Of a stretch of DNA of 64,000 bases, positions 28,963-36,835 are shown one piece after another. Position 1 is the stretch's first letter. Each line of letters opens with the position of its first letter. The position numbers and the translations under genes were made by a program. This stretch comes from Bacteroidales bacterium SW299 (GTDB lineage Bacteria > Bacteroidota > Bacteroidia > Bacteroidales > Bacteroidaceae), in the NCBI GenBank assembly GCA_019550975.1, contig SDWH01000008.1, positions 90,237-154,236 of the forward strand, in the 5' to 3' direction. A model generated the notes under the pieces. It made no database searches, was not told the DNA's origin, and worked only from the letters and a program-made list of their open reading frames with translations.

Positions 28963-29418
28963 ATGGCAGTCAACTATTCAGTGGTAGCAAGAAGAAACCC
29001 CAACCCCGTGGGCGAGGGAGAAGTGAAATACTATGGCCAGGCGCAGGCTGCGGGCGAGGTGACAATCGACCAGCTCGCCGAGGAAATCGCCTACTCGACG
29101 ACACTCACCGACGGCGACGTGCTGAACGCCATCCGCGCGCTCGTGGCGCAGATCAGGAAGCACATCCAGAACGGGCAGATCGTGCGGCTCGAAGCGCTCG
29201 GAAGCTTCCGCCTCACCTTCTCGGGCGCCGGGGCGAGCAGCGCCGAAGAGTATTCGCCCGCCCTCATCCGCTCCGTCAACCTGCGCTTCACGCCCGGCGC
29301 CTCGCTGAAGCAGGTGCTCAGCAGAAACGTGCTCAAGTTTGTGCGCGTGCCCCTGCTGAAGGACAAGGAAGAGGAGGAGGCCGCACCCGAGGAGGACTCG
29401 GAAGAGGAGGTTGTCTGA
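28963..29418 (+). CDS. HU family DNA-binding protein
   Basis: A 151-residue HU-like DNA-bending protein of the Bacteroides cassette type. It has an N-terminal strand (MAVNYSVVARRNPNPVGEGE), helices around ITIDQLAEEI-type sequence (residues 32-55), the RLEALGSFRLTF arm and a C-terminal extension ending in a run of Glu and Asp (about 137-151). It is longer than housekeeping HU (about 90 residues). It is encoded with the smalltalk peptide, as usual for this cassette. It probably binds nearby repeats or structured DNA. Confidence 0.88.
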   Translation: MAVNYSVVARRNPNPVGEGEVKYYGQAQAAGEVTIDQLAEEIAYSTTLTDGDVLNAIRALVAQIRKHIQNGQIVRLEALGSFRLTFSGAGASSAEEYSPALIRSVNLRFTPGASLKQVLSRNVLKFVRVPLLKDKEEEEAAPEEDSEEEVV

Positions 29419-29533
29419 CGCCGCCCCCCAGGAAATTCCCCCGTAACCTCCCCCGGAATGGCCGCCCGGTATGAGGCAGACGGGCGGCCGGGCCGGAAAG
29501 CCTGACCGCCCGTTCCGGAGGCGCGAGAAAAGA

Positions 29534-29565
29534 CTTACACTTACAGTATTACAGTATTACAGTTA
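29534..29565. repeat. TTACAG repeat cluster before the smalltalk gene
   Basis: Four consecutive copies of a 7-8 base unit (CTTACAC, TTACAGTA, TTACAGTA, TTACAGTT). The same motif makes up the arms of the inverted repeat at 28541-28735, so the HU-like gene is bracketed by related motifs. Confidence 0.65.
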
Positions 29566-29581
29566 AATTTTTTACAAAGCC

Positions 29582-29677
29582 ATGACAAGAAAAGAACTCT
29601 GGAAAACAATCCTGCAGACGCTGGTCACCATCCTGACCGCAATCGGAACCACGCTGGGCATCACGAGCTGCATGTAG
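29582..29677 (+). CDS. Smalltalk family peptide
   Basis: A 31-residue protein, MTRKELWKTI followed by a hydrophobic segment (LQTLVTILTAIGTTLGITSC) and a final Met. It matches the tiny 'smalltalk' family that accompanies HU-like genes in Bacteroides cassettes. Basic N-terminus plus one membrane-spanning stretch suggests insertion in the inner membrane; a conserved Cys sits near the end. Role unknown. Confidence 0.85.
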   Translation: MTRKELWKTILQTLVTILTAIGTTLGITSCM

Positions 29678-29721
29678 GGACGCGCAGCCCCGCCCGGTGA
29701 AAGGCGCGCCTTCTTCTTTCG

Positions 29722-29754
29722 GCCCCGGAAGTCAGACAAAAAAACTTCCGGGGC
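29722..29754. terminator. Hairpin between cassette and proB
   Basis: An 11-bp perfect inverted repeat, GCCCCGGAAGT (29722-29732) with ACTTCCGGGGC (29744-29754), and an A-rich loop. There is no T-run after it on the plus strand, so termination is probable but unproven. It may mark the edge of the accessory cassette. Confidence 0.5.
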
Positions 29755-29780
29755 TCATGCCATATCTCCCCCATAAACCG

Positions 29781-29788
29781 TATATTTG
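29781..29788 (+). promoter_or_regulatory. -7 element of proB
   Basis: TATATTTG (TAnnTTTG), 30 bases before the proB ATG. Confidence 0.5.
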
Positions 29789-29818
29789 CAGGCATATAAC
29801 CGAAAAAACTGACAAACG

Positions 29819-30901
29819 ATGGAGTATCAATTCAACCGCATAGCCGTGAAGATAGGAAGCAACGTGCTGACGCGCAAGGACGGCACGCTGGACGTGACGC
29901 GCATGTCGGCCCTGGTCGACCAGGTGGCCGAGCTTCACAAAAACGGAGTGGAAGTCGTGCTGGTGTCTTCGGGAGCCGTGGCCTCGGGACGGAGCGAACT
30001 GAAGCCGGCGCGCAAGCTGGACAGCGTGGAGCAGCGCCAGCTCTTCTCGGCCGTGGGGCAGGCCAAGCTGATAAACCGCTACTACGAGCTGTTCCGCGAG
30101 CACGGCATCGCCGTGGGGCAGGTGCTGACCGCGAAGGAGAGCTTCGCCACGCGCCGCCACTACCTGAACCAGCGCAGCTGTATGCGCGTGATGCTGGAGA
30201 ACGGGGTCATCCCGATCGTCAACGAAAACGACACCGTGTCCGTGACCGAGCTGATGTTTACCGACAACGACGAGCTTTCGGGACTGGTGGCCTCGATGCT
30301 CGGCGTGCAGGCGCTCATCATCCTGAGTAACATCGACGGCATCTACAACGGCTCCCCCTCCGACCCCGGCACGGAGGTGATACGCACGGTGGAGCACGGA
30401 AAAGACCTGTCCGACTACATCCGCACCGAGAAGTCGGGCTTCGGACGGGGAGGGATGCTCACCAAGACGACCATCGCGCGGAAAGTGGCGGACGAGGGAA
30501 TCACCGTGATCATCGCCAACGGAAAGCGGGACAACATCCTGACCGACCTGATGCTGCGGCCCGAAACCACGGTGTGCACGCGCTTCGTGCCTTCAGACGG
30601 GGGAGTGTCGAGCGTGAAGAAGTGGATTGCACACAGCGAGGGGTTCGCCAAGGGCGAGCTGAGGCTGAACCGGAAGGCGGCAGACGCCGTGAGGGGCGAC
30701 AGGGCCGTGAGCATCCTCCCCGTGGGCGTGGCCGAGGTGAAGGGAGAGTTCGAGAAAGACGACATCGTGCGGATAACCGGCGAAGACGGCGGGCTGATCG
30801 GCGTGGGGCGCGTGGGCGTGGACTCGGACGAGGCGCGCCGGATGCTGGGAAAGCACGGCCAGAAGCCGCTGGTGCACTACGATTATCTGTATCTGGAGTA
30901 G
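29819..30901 (+). CDS. proB: Glutamate 5-kinase
   Basis: First step of proline synthesis: ATP-dependent phosphorylation of glutamate. The 360-residue protein has an amino-acid kinase domain (IAVKIGSNVLT, VLVSSGAVASGRSEL, PIVNENDTVSVTEL, SGFGRGGMLTK) and a C-terminal PUA domain (about 275-360). Proline feedback inhibition is known for this enzyme. proA usually follows proB, but here the next gene is DUF4112, so proA lies elsewhere. Confidence 0.96.
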   Translation: MEYQFNRIAVKIGSNVLTRKDGTLDVTRMSALVDQVAELHKNGVEVVLVSSGAVASGRSELKPARKLDSVEQRQLFSAVGQAKLINRYYELFREHGIAVGQVLTAKESFATRRHYLNQRSCMRVMLENGVIPIVNENDTVSVTELMFTDNDELSGLVASMLGVQALIILSNIDGIYNGSPSDPGTEVIRTVEHGKDLSDYIRTEKSGFGRGGMLTKTTIARKVADEGITVIIANGKRDNILTDLMLRPETTVCTRFVPSDGGVSSVKKWIAHSEGFAKGELRLNRKAADAVRGDRAVSILPVGVAEVKGEFEKDDIVRITGEDGGLIGVGRVGVDSDEARRMLGKHGQKPLVHYDYLYLE

Positions 30902-30916
30902 GGGGCGGGGAGGCTC

Positions 30917-31420
30917 ATGGAAAAGCCACAGAACTGCAGAATCCGGCCGGAGCGTCGCCTCCGCATCGAGCGGTCGCTTGCCTACCGCTCAATCAGGATT
31001 ATAGCCCGGTGGATGGACAGGTATTTCCTCGACCCGATAATCGGTCTTCTGCCTGGAGCGGGCGATTTCCTCTCGTCCGTGCTTGCCGTTCCGTTCCTTT
31101 ATGTAAGCATATTCCAGGTGCGCTCCCTCCCGTTGACGCTTGCGGTGATATTCAACACCCTGCGCGATGTGGCGTTGGGGCTGGTTCCGTTCTGGATAGG
31201 CAACGTCATCGATGTGTTCAACCGCGGCTACCTGCAGAACTTCAGACTGATTGTCGGTTTCGTGGAGGGTGACAGGGAAATCATCGGGAGGGTGAACCGG
31301 AACGCGTTCCGGATGGCACTTCTCATCGCGGCCTGCTGCGCGGTTATCTGCTGGCTGGTGAGGCTGGGCATAAGCCTGGCTTCCGGAGCAGGGGATTTTC
31401 TTGGCGGGCTGTTTTCCTGA
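30917..31420 (+). CDS. DUF4112 membrane protein
   Basis: A 167-residue membrane protein of the DUF4112 family, recognisable by ARWMDRYFLDPIIGLLPGAGD. It has about three membrane segments (residues 55-80, 85-105, 132-150). It starts 15 bases after proB and is probably cotranscribed. Its function is unknown. Confidence 0.85.
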   Translation: MEKPQNCRIRPERRLRIERSLAYRSIRIIARWMDRYFLDPIIGLLPGAGDFLSSVLAVPFLYVSIFQVRSLPLTLAVIFNTLRDVALGLVPFWIGNVIDVFNRGYLQNFRLIVGFVEGDREIIGRVNRNAFRMALLIAACCAVICWLVRLGISLASGAGDFLGGLFS

Positions 31421-31443
31421 ACCCTTGTTTTCCTGACACTTGC

Positions 31444-31474
31444 TTTGGATTGTCCGGTAATTCCGCTATATTTG
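31444..31474 (+). promoter_or_regulatory. Consensus promoter before the 82-residue ORF
   Basis: TTTG at 31444-31447, exactly 19 bp spacer, and TATATTTG at 31467-31474: a full match to the Bacteroides consensus, 24 bases before an ATG. Confidence 0.7.
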
Positions 31475-31498
31475 TAAGGCTTAATCTGATGTGAGAAC

Positions 31499-31747
31499 AT
31501 GAAGAACCGCTTCCGCACCGGGCTGATTGCAGCCCTCTGTCTGTGCGCCGGCCTCCTGGGCATACTGACTTTGCGGACTTGTTCAGGGAGGGCGAATGAA
31601 AAGGAACTCGTTTCTGCCGCCAAGGCAGATACCTGTGCCGTGCCCGAAATGTTTTTATTCTGTAAAAGCGTTCACTTTTTTTGCGAATATCAGGAAAAGT
31701 CCGTATCATTGCAGACAATAAAACGGAAGTATGGAAATAATCTTTAA
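31499..31747 (+). CDS. Short exported or membrane protein, possibly truncated
   Basis: An 82-residue frame with a basic start and a hydrophobic segment (MKNRFRTGLIAALCLCAGLL) like a signal peptide or anchor. The strong promoter just upstream supports expression. After about residue 50 the sequence becomes unlike a normal protein and runs into the higB promoter and start (overlap 17 bases). It is therefore possibly the front end of a longer gene cut by arrival of the HigBA module. No family recognised. Confidence 0.45.
   Translation: MKNRFRTGLIAALCLCAGLLGILTLRTCSGRANEKELVSAAKADTCAVPEMFLFCKSVHFFCEYQEKSVSLQTIKRKYGNNL
31680..31711 (+). promoter_or_regulatory. Promoter of higBA
   Basis: TTTG at 31680-31683, 20-bp spacer and TATCATTG at 31704-31711 (one mismatch to TAnnTTTG). 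The higB ATG is 20 bases downstream. Confidence 0.5.
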
Positions 31748-32046
31748 CGAGGAATATCTTCAGGTAATGTTATAGTACGGGCAAAACGGATAAGAAACAC
31801 CGCTTTCAGCCTCAAATTATACGGAAATATATCCGGGTGATAGATTTGATGCGAGATACTTCCAGCGTTCTGGAACTTATGCGTTATAACTCCCTGAATT
31901 ACGAGAGATTGGAAGGGGATAAGGCCGGGCTGTCTTCCGTCAGGGTGAATGACCAGTACCGCATCGAATTTGAGGAGTACGTCAGGGACGGTGAAACCGT
32001 TGCCACGATATGCAACATAACAGATTTGTCGAACCATTATAAATGA
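31731..32046 (+). pseudogene. higB: HigB-like toxin, frameshifted
   Basis: A RelE/HigB-type mRNA interferase toxin gene broken by a single-base frameshift. From the ATG at 31731 the frame reads MEIIFNEEYLQVML and hits TAG at 31773. The rest of the toxin continues in the next frame: YSTGKTDKKHRFQPQIIRKY, then IRVIDLMRDTSSVLEL and on to the stop at 32046. Deleting one A near 31767 would restore one frame of about 104 codons, the usual length for this toxin. It is followed directly by the antitoxin gene. Either a true inactivation or a sequencing error. Confidence 0.75.
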
Positions 32047-32052
32047 TTGATT

Positions 32053-32397
32053 ATGATTACGATTCAAGGGATTGACCCCAATATGATTGCCAACAATCTC
32101 GAACCCGCATTCCCCACGCATCCGGGAGAAATATTGAAAGAGGAAATCGGATGCAGAGGGATTTCCCAGCGGAAACTTGCGGAGCAGATGGGCATAAGCC
32201 ATTCGGTATTGAACGAGATACTCAACGCACGCCGGCCTGTTACGGAGAAAACGGCCATGATGTTTGAGGCGGCTTTAGGAGTGGATGCCGAACCGTTGAT
32301 GCGGCTCCAGATGAGGTACAACATGCGTGCCGCGAAAAAGGACAAGTCGTTCATGCAGCGTCTGGAGAATATACGGAAGGTTGCGGCAATGCTTTGA
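32053..32397 (+). CDS. higA: HigA family antitoxin
   Basis: A 114-residue antitoxin with an XRE-type helix-turn-helix of the HigA/VapI kind: PTHPGEILKEEIGCRGISQR, then KLAEQMGISHSVLNEILNAR. It starts 6 bases after the higB stop; the ATG at 32053 is preferred over a TTG two codons earlier. It should neutralise HigB and repress the operon. Unlike higB it is intact. Confidence 0.9.
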   Translation: MITIQGIDPNMIANNLEPAFPTHPGEILKEEIGCRGISQRKLAEQMGISHSVLNEILNARRPVTEKTAMMFEAALGVDAEPLMRLQMRYNMRAAKKDKSFMQRLENIRKVAAML

Positions 32398-32418
32398 ATG
32401 CATGCGCATGAAAAAACG

Positions 32419-32808
32419 TCAGCGCCCCTTCAGCATCGCGACCAGCATCTCCCGCTGGAGCGAATACGTATGCCCGTTGCGCTGCACGTATTCCAGCAGC
32501 TCCGTTCCGTCCCGGCGGAACTTGGCCTTCAGCTCCGGGTCGCTTTCCGTTTCGTCCGCTATCTTCAGGAGCACCATGGCTGCCAGTTCGATTTTGTCCA
32601 TGCGGTCCTTGTCGCCGTCATACCGGCCGAGCACATCGCTGATGTCCATCGTCTTGAGCTCCTCGGCAGAGAATCCGAGAATCTGGCGTGCCATGCCGTC
32701 GTATTCCTCCCATTCCTGCTTCCGCATGGGCTTGCGGCGCAGAAGCGATTCCACGATGGCCGAAATCACCTGCTGGATCATCCGTATCAGATAGTCTTGT
32801 TTGATCAT
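32419..32808 (-). CDS. DUF6483-like protein
   Basis: A 129-residue all-helical protein starting IKQDYLIRMIQQVISAIVESL, a pattern I associate with DUF6483. The middle contains regular amphipathic helices (ELKTMDISDVLGRYDGDKD), and there is no signal peptide or membrane segment. It is convergent with higA, 21 bases away, and divergent from the XRE-cupin gene. Role unknown. Confidence 0.6.
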   Translation of the reverse strand: MIKQDYLIRMIQQVISAIVESLLRRKPMRKQEWEEYDGMARQILGFSAEELKTMDISDVLGRYDGDKDRMDKIELAAMVLLKIADETESDPELKAKFRRDGTELLEYVQRNGHTYSLQREMLVAMLKGR

Positions 32809-32918
32809 TCCTGCTTTTTTCGCGCAAAGTTACGCGATTGCTTTCATTCTTTCAAGCGAAATGGTTCTTTCTGAAACTTTTTTCCTGCTTTTTTGCTTTT
32901 CCGTATCAGAATCTTTCG

Positions 32919-32926
32919 TATTTTTG
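32919..32926 (+). promoter_or_regulatory. -7 element of the XRE-cupin gene
   Basis: TATTTTTG (TAnnTTTG), 23 bases before the ATG. A TTG at 32893-32895 is a possible -33 element with slightly long spacing. Confidence 0.45.
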
Positions 32927-32949
32927 GCAGGAACTAACAGAATAACACT

Positions 32950-33507
32950 ATGGACGAACAGATAAGACAGATTGCCGAACGCATCGGAGGCCTGCGCGAC
33001 GCGCTTGACCTGACAATAGAAGAGATGGCGGACAGATGCCGGATGACGGCCGACGAGTACCGCCGGATAGAATCGGGCGAGCATGACATCGCGGTCAGCA
33101 CCTTGCAGCAGATCGCCCGCCGGTTCGAGATTCCGCTCGACGTGCTGATGTTCGGCGAAGAACCGAAGATGAACTCCTATTTCCTCACCCGCAAAGGCAC
33201 GGGCATCTCCGTGGAGCGGACCAAAGCCTACAAGTACCAGTCGCTCGCCTCGGGTTTCCGGGGGCGTATCGCCGACCCGTTTATCGTGACGGTGGAGCCC
33301 AAGCCCGATGACACACCGATATATTACAATACGCATGGCGGGCAAGAGTTCAACCTGGTGATTGAAGGCCGCATGCTTCTGAGCATCAACGGGAAAGACC
33401 TGGTGCTGAACGAGGGCGACAGCCTTTATTTCGACTCTTCCCTGCCTCACGGCATGAAGGCGCTCGACGGAAAGACGGTGAAGTTCTTGGCCGTCATTAT
33501 GCAGTAA
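32950..33507 (+). CDS. XRE family regulator with cupin sensor domain
   Basis: A 185-residue regulator with an N-terminal helix-turn-helix (residues 8-62; [20 protein letters not shown]) and a C-terminal cupin domain (about 105-180; [29 protein letters not shown]). The cupin probably senses a small ligand. It starts 23 bases before the acyl-CoA synthetase gene, and the two form an operon, so the regulator likely answers to an acyl substrate or product. Confidence 0.9.
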   Translation: MDEQIRQIAERIGGLRDALDLTIEEMADRCRMTADEYRRIESGEHDIAVSTLQQIARRFEIPLDVLMFGEEPKMNSYFLTRKGTGISVERTKAYKYQSLASGFRGRIADPFIVTVEPKPDDTPIYYNTHGGQEFNLVIEGRMLLSINGKDLVLNEGDSLYFDSSLPHGMKALDGKTVKFLAVIMQ

Positions 33508-33530
33508 CTAAAAATAAGGAAAAGGATATT

Positions 33531-35186
33531 ATGCTAGAGAGATTTCTTGAACAGACACACTTCACTTCGCAGGAAGATTTCATCAAAAATTTCAAGATAA
33601 AGGTGCCCGAAAACTTCAATTTCGGGTATGATGTGGTGGACGCATGGGCCGAAGAGCGTCCGGAAAAGAAGGCCCTGCTCTGGACGAACGACAAGGGAGA
33701 GCATATCCAGTTTACATACGCCGACCTGAAGCGGTATACCGACATGACGGCGTCCTACTTCCAGCGCATCGGCATCGGAAAGGGCGACCGCGTGATGCTG
33801 ATCCTGAAGCGCCGCTATGAGTTCTGGTTCTCCATCATCGCTCTTCACAAAATCGGGGCGGTCACCATCCCCGCCACCCATCTGCTCACCAAGAAAGATA
33901 TTGTTTACCGGTGTCAGGCCGCAGGCATCAAGGCCATTGTGGCCGCCGGAGAGCCGGTCATCACGAAGCACATCGCCGACGCCATGCCCGAATCGCCCAC
34001 CGTGGAGAAGCTGGTGAGCGTGGGCCCCGAATGTCCGGAAGGGTTCGAAGACTTCCACAAGGGCATTGAAAGCGCAGCCCCGTTCGTGCGGCCGGCACAC
34101 GCGAACGCCAACGGCGACATCTCGCTCATGTACTTCACCTCCGGAACAACCGGCGAGCCGAAGATGGTGGCGCACGACTTCACCTATCCCCTGGGGCACA
34201 TCGCCACGGGGTGCTACTGGCACAACCTGAACGAGAACAGCCTCCATCTCACCATCGCCGACACGGGATGGGGAAAGGCCGTGTGGGGGAAGCTCTACGG
34301 GCAGATGATCGCGGGGGCGAACATCTTCGTGTACGACCATGAGAAGTTCACTCCGGCCGACATCCTCCAGAAAATCCACGACTACCGCATCACTTCGCTC
34401 TGCGCCCCTCCCACCATCTACCGCTTCCTGATCCGGGAAGACCTGAGCAAGTACGACCTCTCTTCGCTGGAGTACTGCACAACGGCGGGCGAGGCGCTGA
34501 ACTATTCCGTTTATGAAACGTTCAAGAAGATTACGGGCATCCGCCTGATGGAGGGGTTCGGGCAGACCGAAACTGCGCTCACGCTCGCCACCTTCCCGTG
34601 GATGGAGCCGAAGCCGGGAAGCATGGGCGTGCCCAACCCGCAGTACGACATCGACCTGCTCAAGCCCGACGGGCGTCCGGCCGAAGACGGCGAGCAGGGG
34701 CAGATTGTGGTGCGCACCGGCAAGGGAAAGCCGCTGGGCCTGTTCAAGGAATACTACCGCGATCCGGAGCTGACCAAGGCCACGTGGCACGACGGAGTGT
34801 ACTATACCGGCGATGTGGCCTGGCGCGACGAGGACGGCTACTACTGGTTTGTGGGGCGCGCCGACGATGTGATCAAAAGCTCGGGCTACCGCATCGGGCC
34901 GTTCGAGGTGGAAAGCGCGCTGATGACGCATCCCGCCGTGGTGGAGTGTGCCATTACGGGCGTGCCCGACGAAATCCGGGGGCAGGTGGTGAAGGCCACC
35001 ATCGTCCTGTCGAAGGAATACAGGCCGAAGGCGGGCCCCGAGCTGGTAAAGGAGCTTCAGGACCACGTGAAGCGCGTCACGGCTCCCTACAAGTATCCGC
35101 GCGTCATCGAGTTCGTCGACGAGCTGCCCAAGACCATCAGCGGAAAGATACGCCGCGTGGAAATCCGCCAGAAGGACAACGGGTGA
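33531..35186 (+). CDS. AMP-dependent acyl-CoA synthetase (medium-chain type)
   Basis: A 551-residue adenylate-forming ligase, activating a carboxylic acid as acyl-AMP and then acyl-CoA. The ATP motif is [11 protein letters not shown] (201-211), the later A-motif [20 protein letters not shown], and the catalytic lysine Lys539 is in SGKIRR. The overall sequence resembles the ACSM or acetyl-CoA-synthetase-like group, so a short- or medium-chain or aromatic acid is likely. It is in an operon with the XRE-cupin regulator. It is a different type from the fatty-acid ligase at 44 kb. Confidence 0.92.
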   Translation: MLERFLEQTHFTSQEDFIKNFKIKVPENFNFGYDVVDAWAEERPEKKALLWTNDKGEHIQFTYADLKRYTDMTASYFQRIGIGKGDRVMLILKRRYEFWFSIIALHKIGAVTIPATHLLTKKDIVYRCQAAGIKAIVAAGEPVITKHIADAMPESPTVEKLVSVGPECPEGFEDFHKGIESAAPFVRPAHANANGDISLMYFTSGTTGEPKMVAHDFTYPLGHIATGCYWHNLNENSLHLTIADTGWGKAVWGKLYGQMIAGANIFVYDHEKFTPADILQKIHDYRITSLCAPPTIYRFLIREDLSKYDLSSLEYCTTAGEALNYSVYETFKKITGIRLMEGFGQTETALTLATFPWMEPKPGSMGVPNPQYDIDLLKPDGRPAEDGEQGQIVVRTGKGKPLGLFKEYYRDPELTKATWHDGVYYTGDVAWRDEDGYYWFVGRADDVIKSSGYRIGPFEVESALMTHPAVVECAITGVPDEIRGQVVKATIVLSKEYRPKAGPELVKELQDHVKRVTAPYKYPRVIEFVDELPKTISGKIRRVEIRQKDNG

Positions 35187-35259
35187 CCCCCCCCGGAGGC
35201 TTTGCACGCGCCGTATAATTTTTTATCTTTGCCCTCCCAACCGTTCAAGTTCAAGCGTT

Positions 35260-36813
35260 ATGAGCAGACTTTATCCGATAGGCATACAGAGTTTCGAAAG
35301 AATCCGTGAGGACGGATATGTTTATGTGGACAAGACTTCCCTGGTGTACCGTTTGGCGACAACCGGAAAGCACTATTTTCTGAGCCGCCCGCGCCGGTTC
35401 GGCAAGAGTCTGCTTGTGTCTACGCTCGAGGCTTACTTCCTGGGAAAGAAAGGGCTGTTTGCCGGACTTGCCATGGAGCGTCTGGAACGGGAATGGACGG
35501 AATATCCGGTGTTTCACCTCGACCTGAACTCGCAGAAATACGAAACGCCCCAAAGTCTGGCCGACATCCTGAACGCTGCCCTGACCAAATGGGAGAAGGA
35601 ATACGGCCGGGAAGAGGCTGAAACCTCGCTTTCCCTGCGCTTTCAGGGGGTGGTGCAGCGCGCGGCCGAGAAGACGGGGCACAACGCGGTGATACTGGTT
35701 GACGAATACGACAAGCCTCTTCTCCAGTCCATAGGCAACGATTCCCTGCAGACTGATTACCGGAACACGCTCAAGGCCTTTTACGGCGTGCTGAAAAGCT
35801 GCGACCCCTATATCCGCTTTGCCTTGCTTACGGGAGTTACGAAGTTCAGCAAGGTGAGCGTGTTCAGCGATCTGAACAATCTGATAGACATCTCGATGGA
35901 CGGGCAGTATGCTTCTGTATGCGGCATCACGGAAAAGGAACTTGCGCATAATTTTGCGGACGACATTCATCTGCTGGCCGACGCCAACGGAATGGCGGAT
36001 GAGGATGCTTTCAGAAAGTTGAAGGAATGGTATGACGGCTATCATTTCACTCCTGAATGCGAGGACATCTACAATCCGTTCAGCCTGCTCAATACATTCT
36101 TCAGGCGCAGGTTCGGAAGCTACTGGTTTGAAACGGGCACGCCTACGTTTCTGGCAGAGATGCTGAAGGAATGCCGCTATGACTTGTATGCCTTGTCGGA
36201 CGAGCAGACCACCTCGGATGTGCTGGGCAGTGTCGATACGATGAAAGACAATCCGGTTCCCATACTCTATCAGAGCGGTTATCTGACGATAAAGGGCTAC
36301 GACGCGCGTTTCGGCCTGTACCGCCTGGGCTTCCCGAACGAAGAGGTGGAGAAGGGCTTCATGAGTTTCCTGCTTCCTTATTATGCTCCGATACGCAAGT
36401 CCGAGAGCATTTTCCGGATAAGCCAGTTTGTGCGCGATGTGGAAAGCGGAAACGTCGGTTCGTTCATGCGCCGCCTCCAGAGCTTCTTTGCAGACACCCC
36501 CTACGAGCTCGCCCGCGATCTGGAACTCCATTATCAGAACGTGCTTTTCATCGTGTTCAAGCTGATGGGCTTCTTCACGCAGGTGGAATACCATACTTCC
36601 CGGGGGCGGATCGACCTTGTCCTTCAGACCGAGAAGTACATCTACGTGATGGAGTTCAAGCTCGAAGGCACGGCAGAAGGCGCCCTCCGCCAGATAGAGG
36701 AGCGAAATTATGCCCTTCCTTTCGCCTCCGACCCGCGGAAGCTTTTCAAGGTGGGGGTGAACTTCAGCAATGCGCTCCGGGGAATCGAGAAGTGGGAGGT
36801 GCGGGAGCGCTGA
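35260..36813 (+). CDS. AAA-ATPase-like / PD-(D/E)XK nuclease-like protein
   Basis: A 517-residue protein of the multi-copy family with an N-terminal AAA-ATPase-like domain (PF09820 type) and a C-terminal PD-(D/E)XK domain (PF08011 type). The nucleotide loop is SRPRRFGKSLL (residues 45-55), followed by ILVDEYDKPL as Walker B. The nuclease-like core is GRIDLVL...YVMEFKLEG with Asp and Glu-x-Lys. The family is widespread in Bacteroidales and other anaerobes, often in variable copy number; its role is not known. Upstream gap 35187-35259 is short and no mobile ends are seen. Confidence 0.9.
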   Translation: MSRLYPIGIQSFERIREDGYVYVDKTSLVYRLATTGKHYFLSRPRRFGKSLLVSTLEAYFLGKKGLFAGLAMERLEREWTEYPVFHLDLNSQKYETPQSLADILNAALTKWEKEYGREEAETSLSLRFQGVVQRAAEKTGHNAVILVDEYDKPLLQSIGNDSLQTDYRNTLKAFYGVLKSCDPYIRFALLTGVTKFSKVSVFSDLNNLIDISMDGQYASVCGITEKELAHNFADDIHLLADANGMADEDAFRKLKEWYDGYHFTPECEDIYNPFSLLNTFFRRRFGSYWFETGTPTFLAEMLKECRYDLYALSDEQTTSDVLGSVDTMKDNPVPILYQSGYLTIKGYDARFGLYRLGFPNEEVEKGFMSFLLPYYAPIRKSESIFRISQFVRDVESGNVGSFMRRLQSFFADTPYELARDLELHYQNVLFIVFKLMGFFTQVEYHTSRGRIDLVLQTEKYIYVMEFKLEGTAEGALRQIEERNYALPFASDPRKLFKVGVNFSNALRGIEKWEVRER

Positions 36814-36835
36814 AGTCCCCCTCCCGGAGGCGGAA

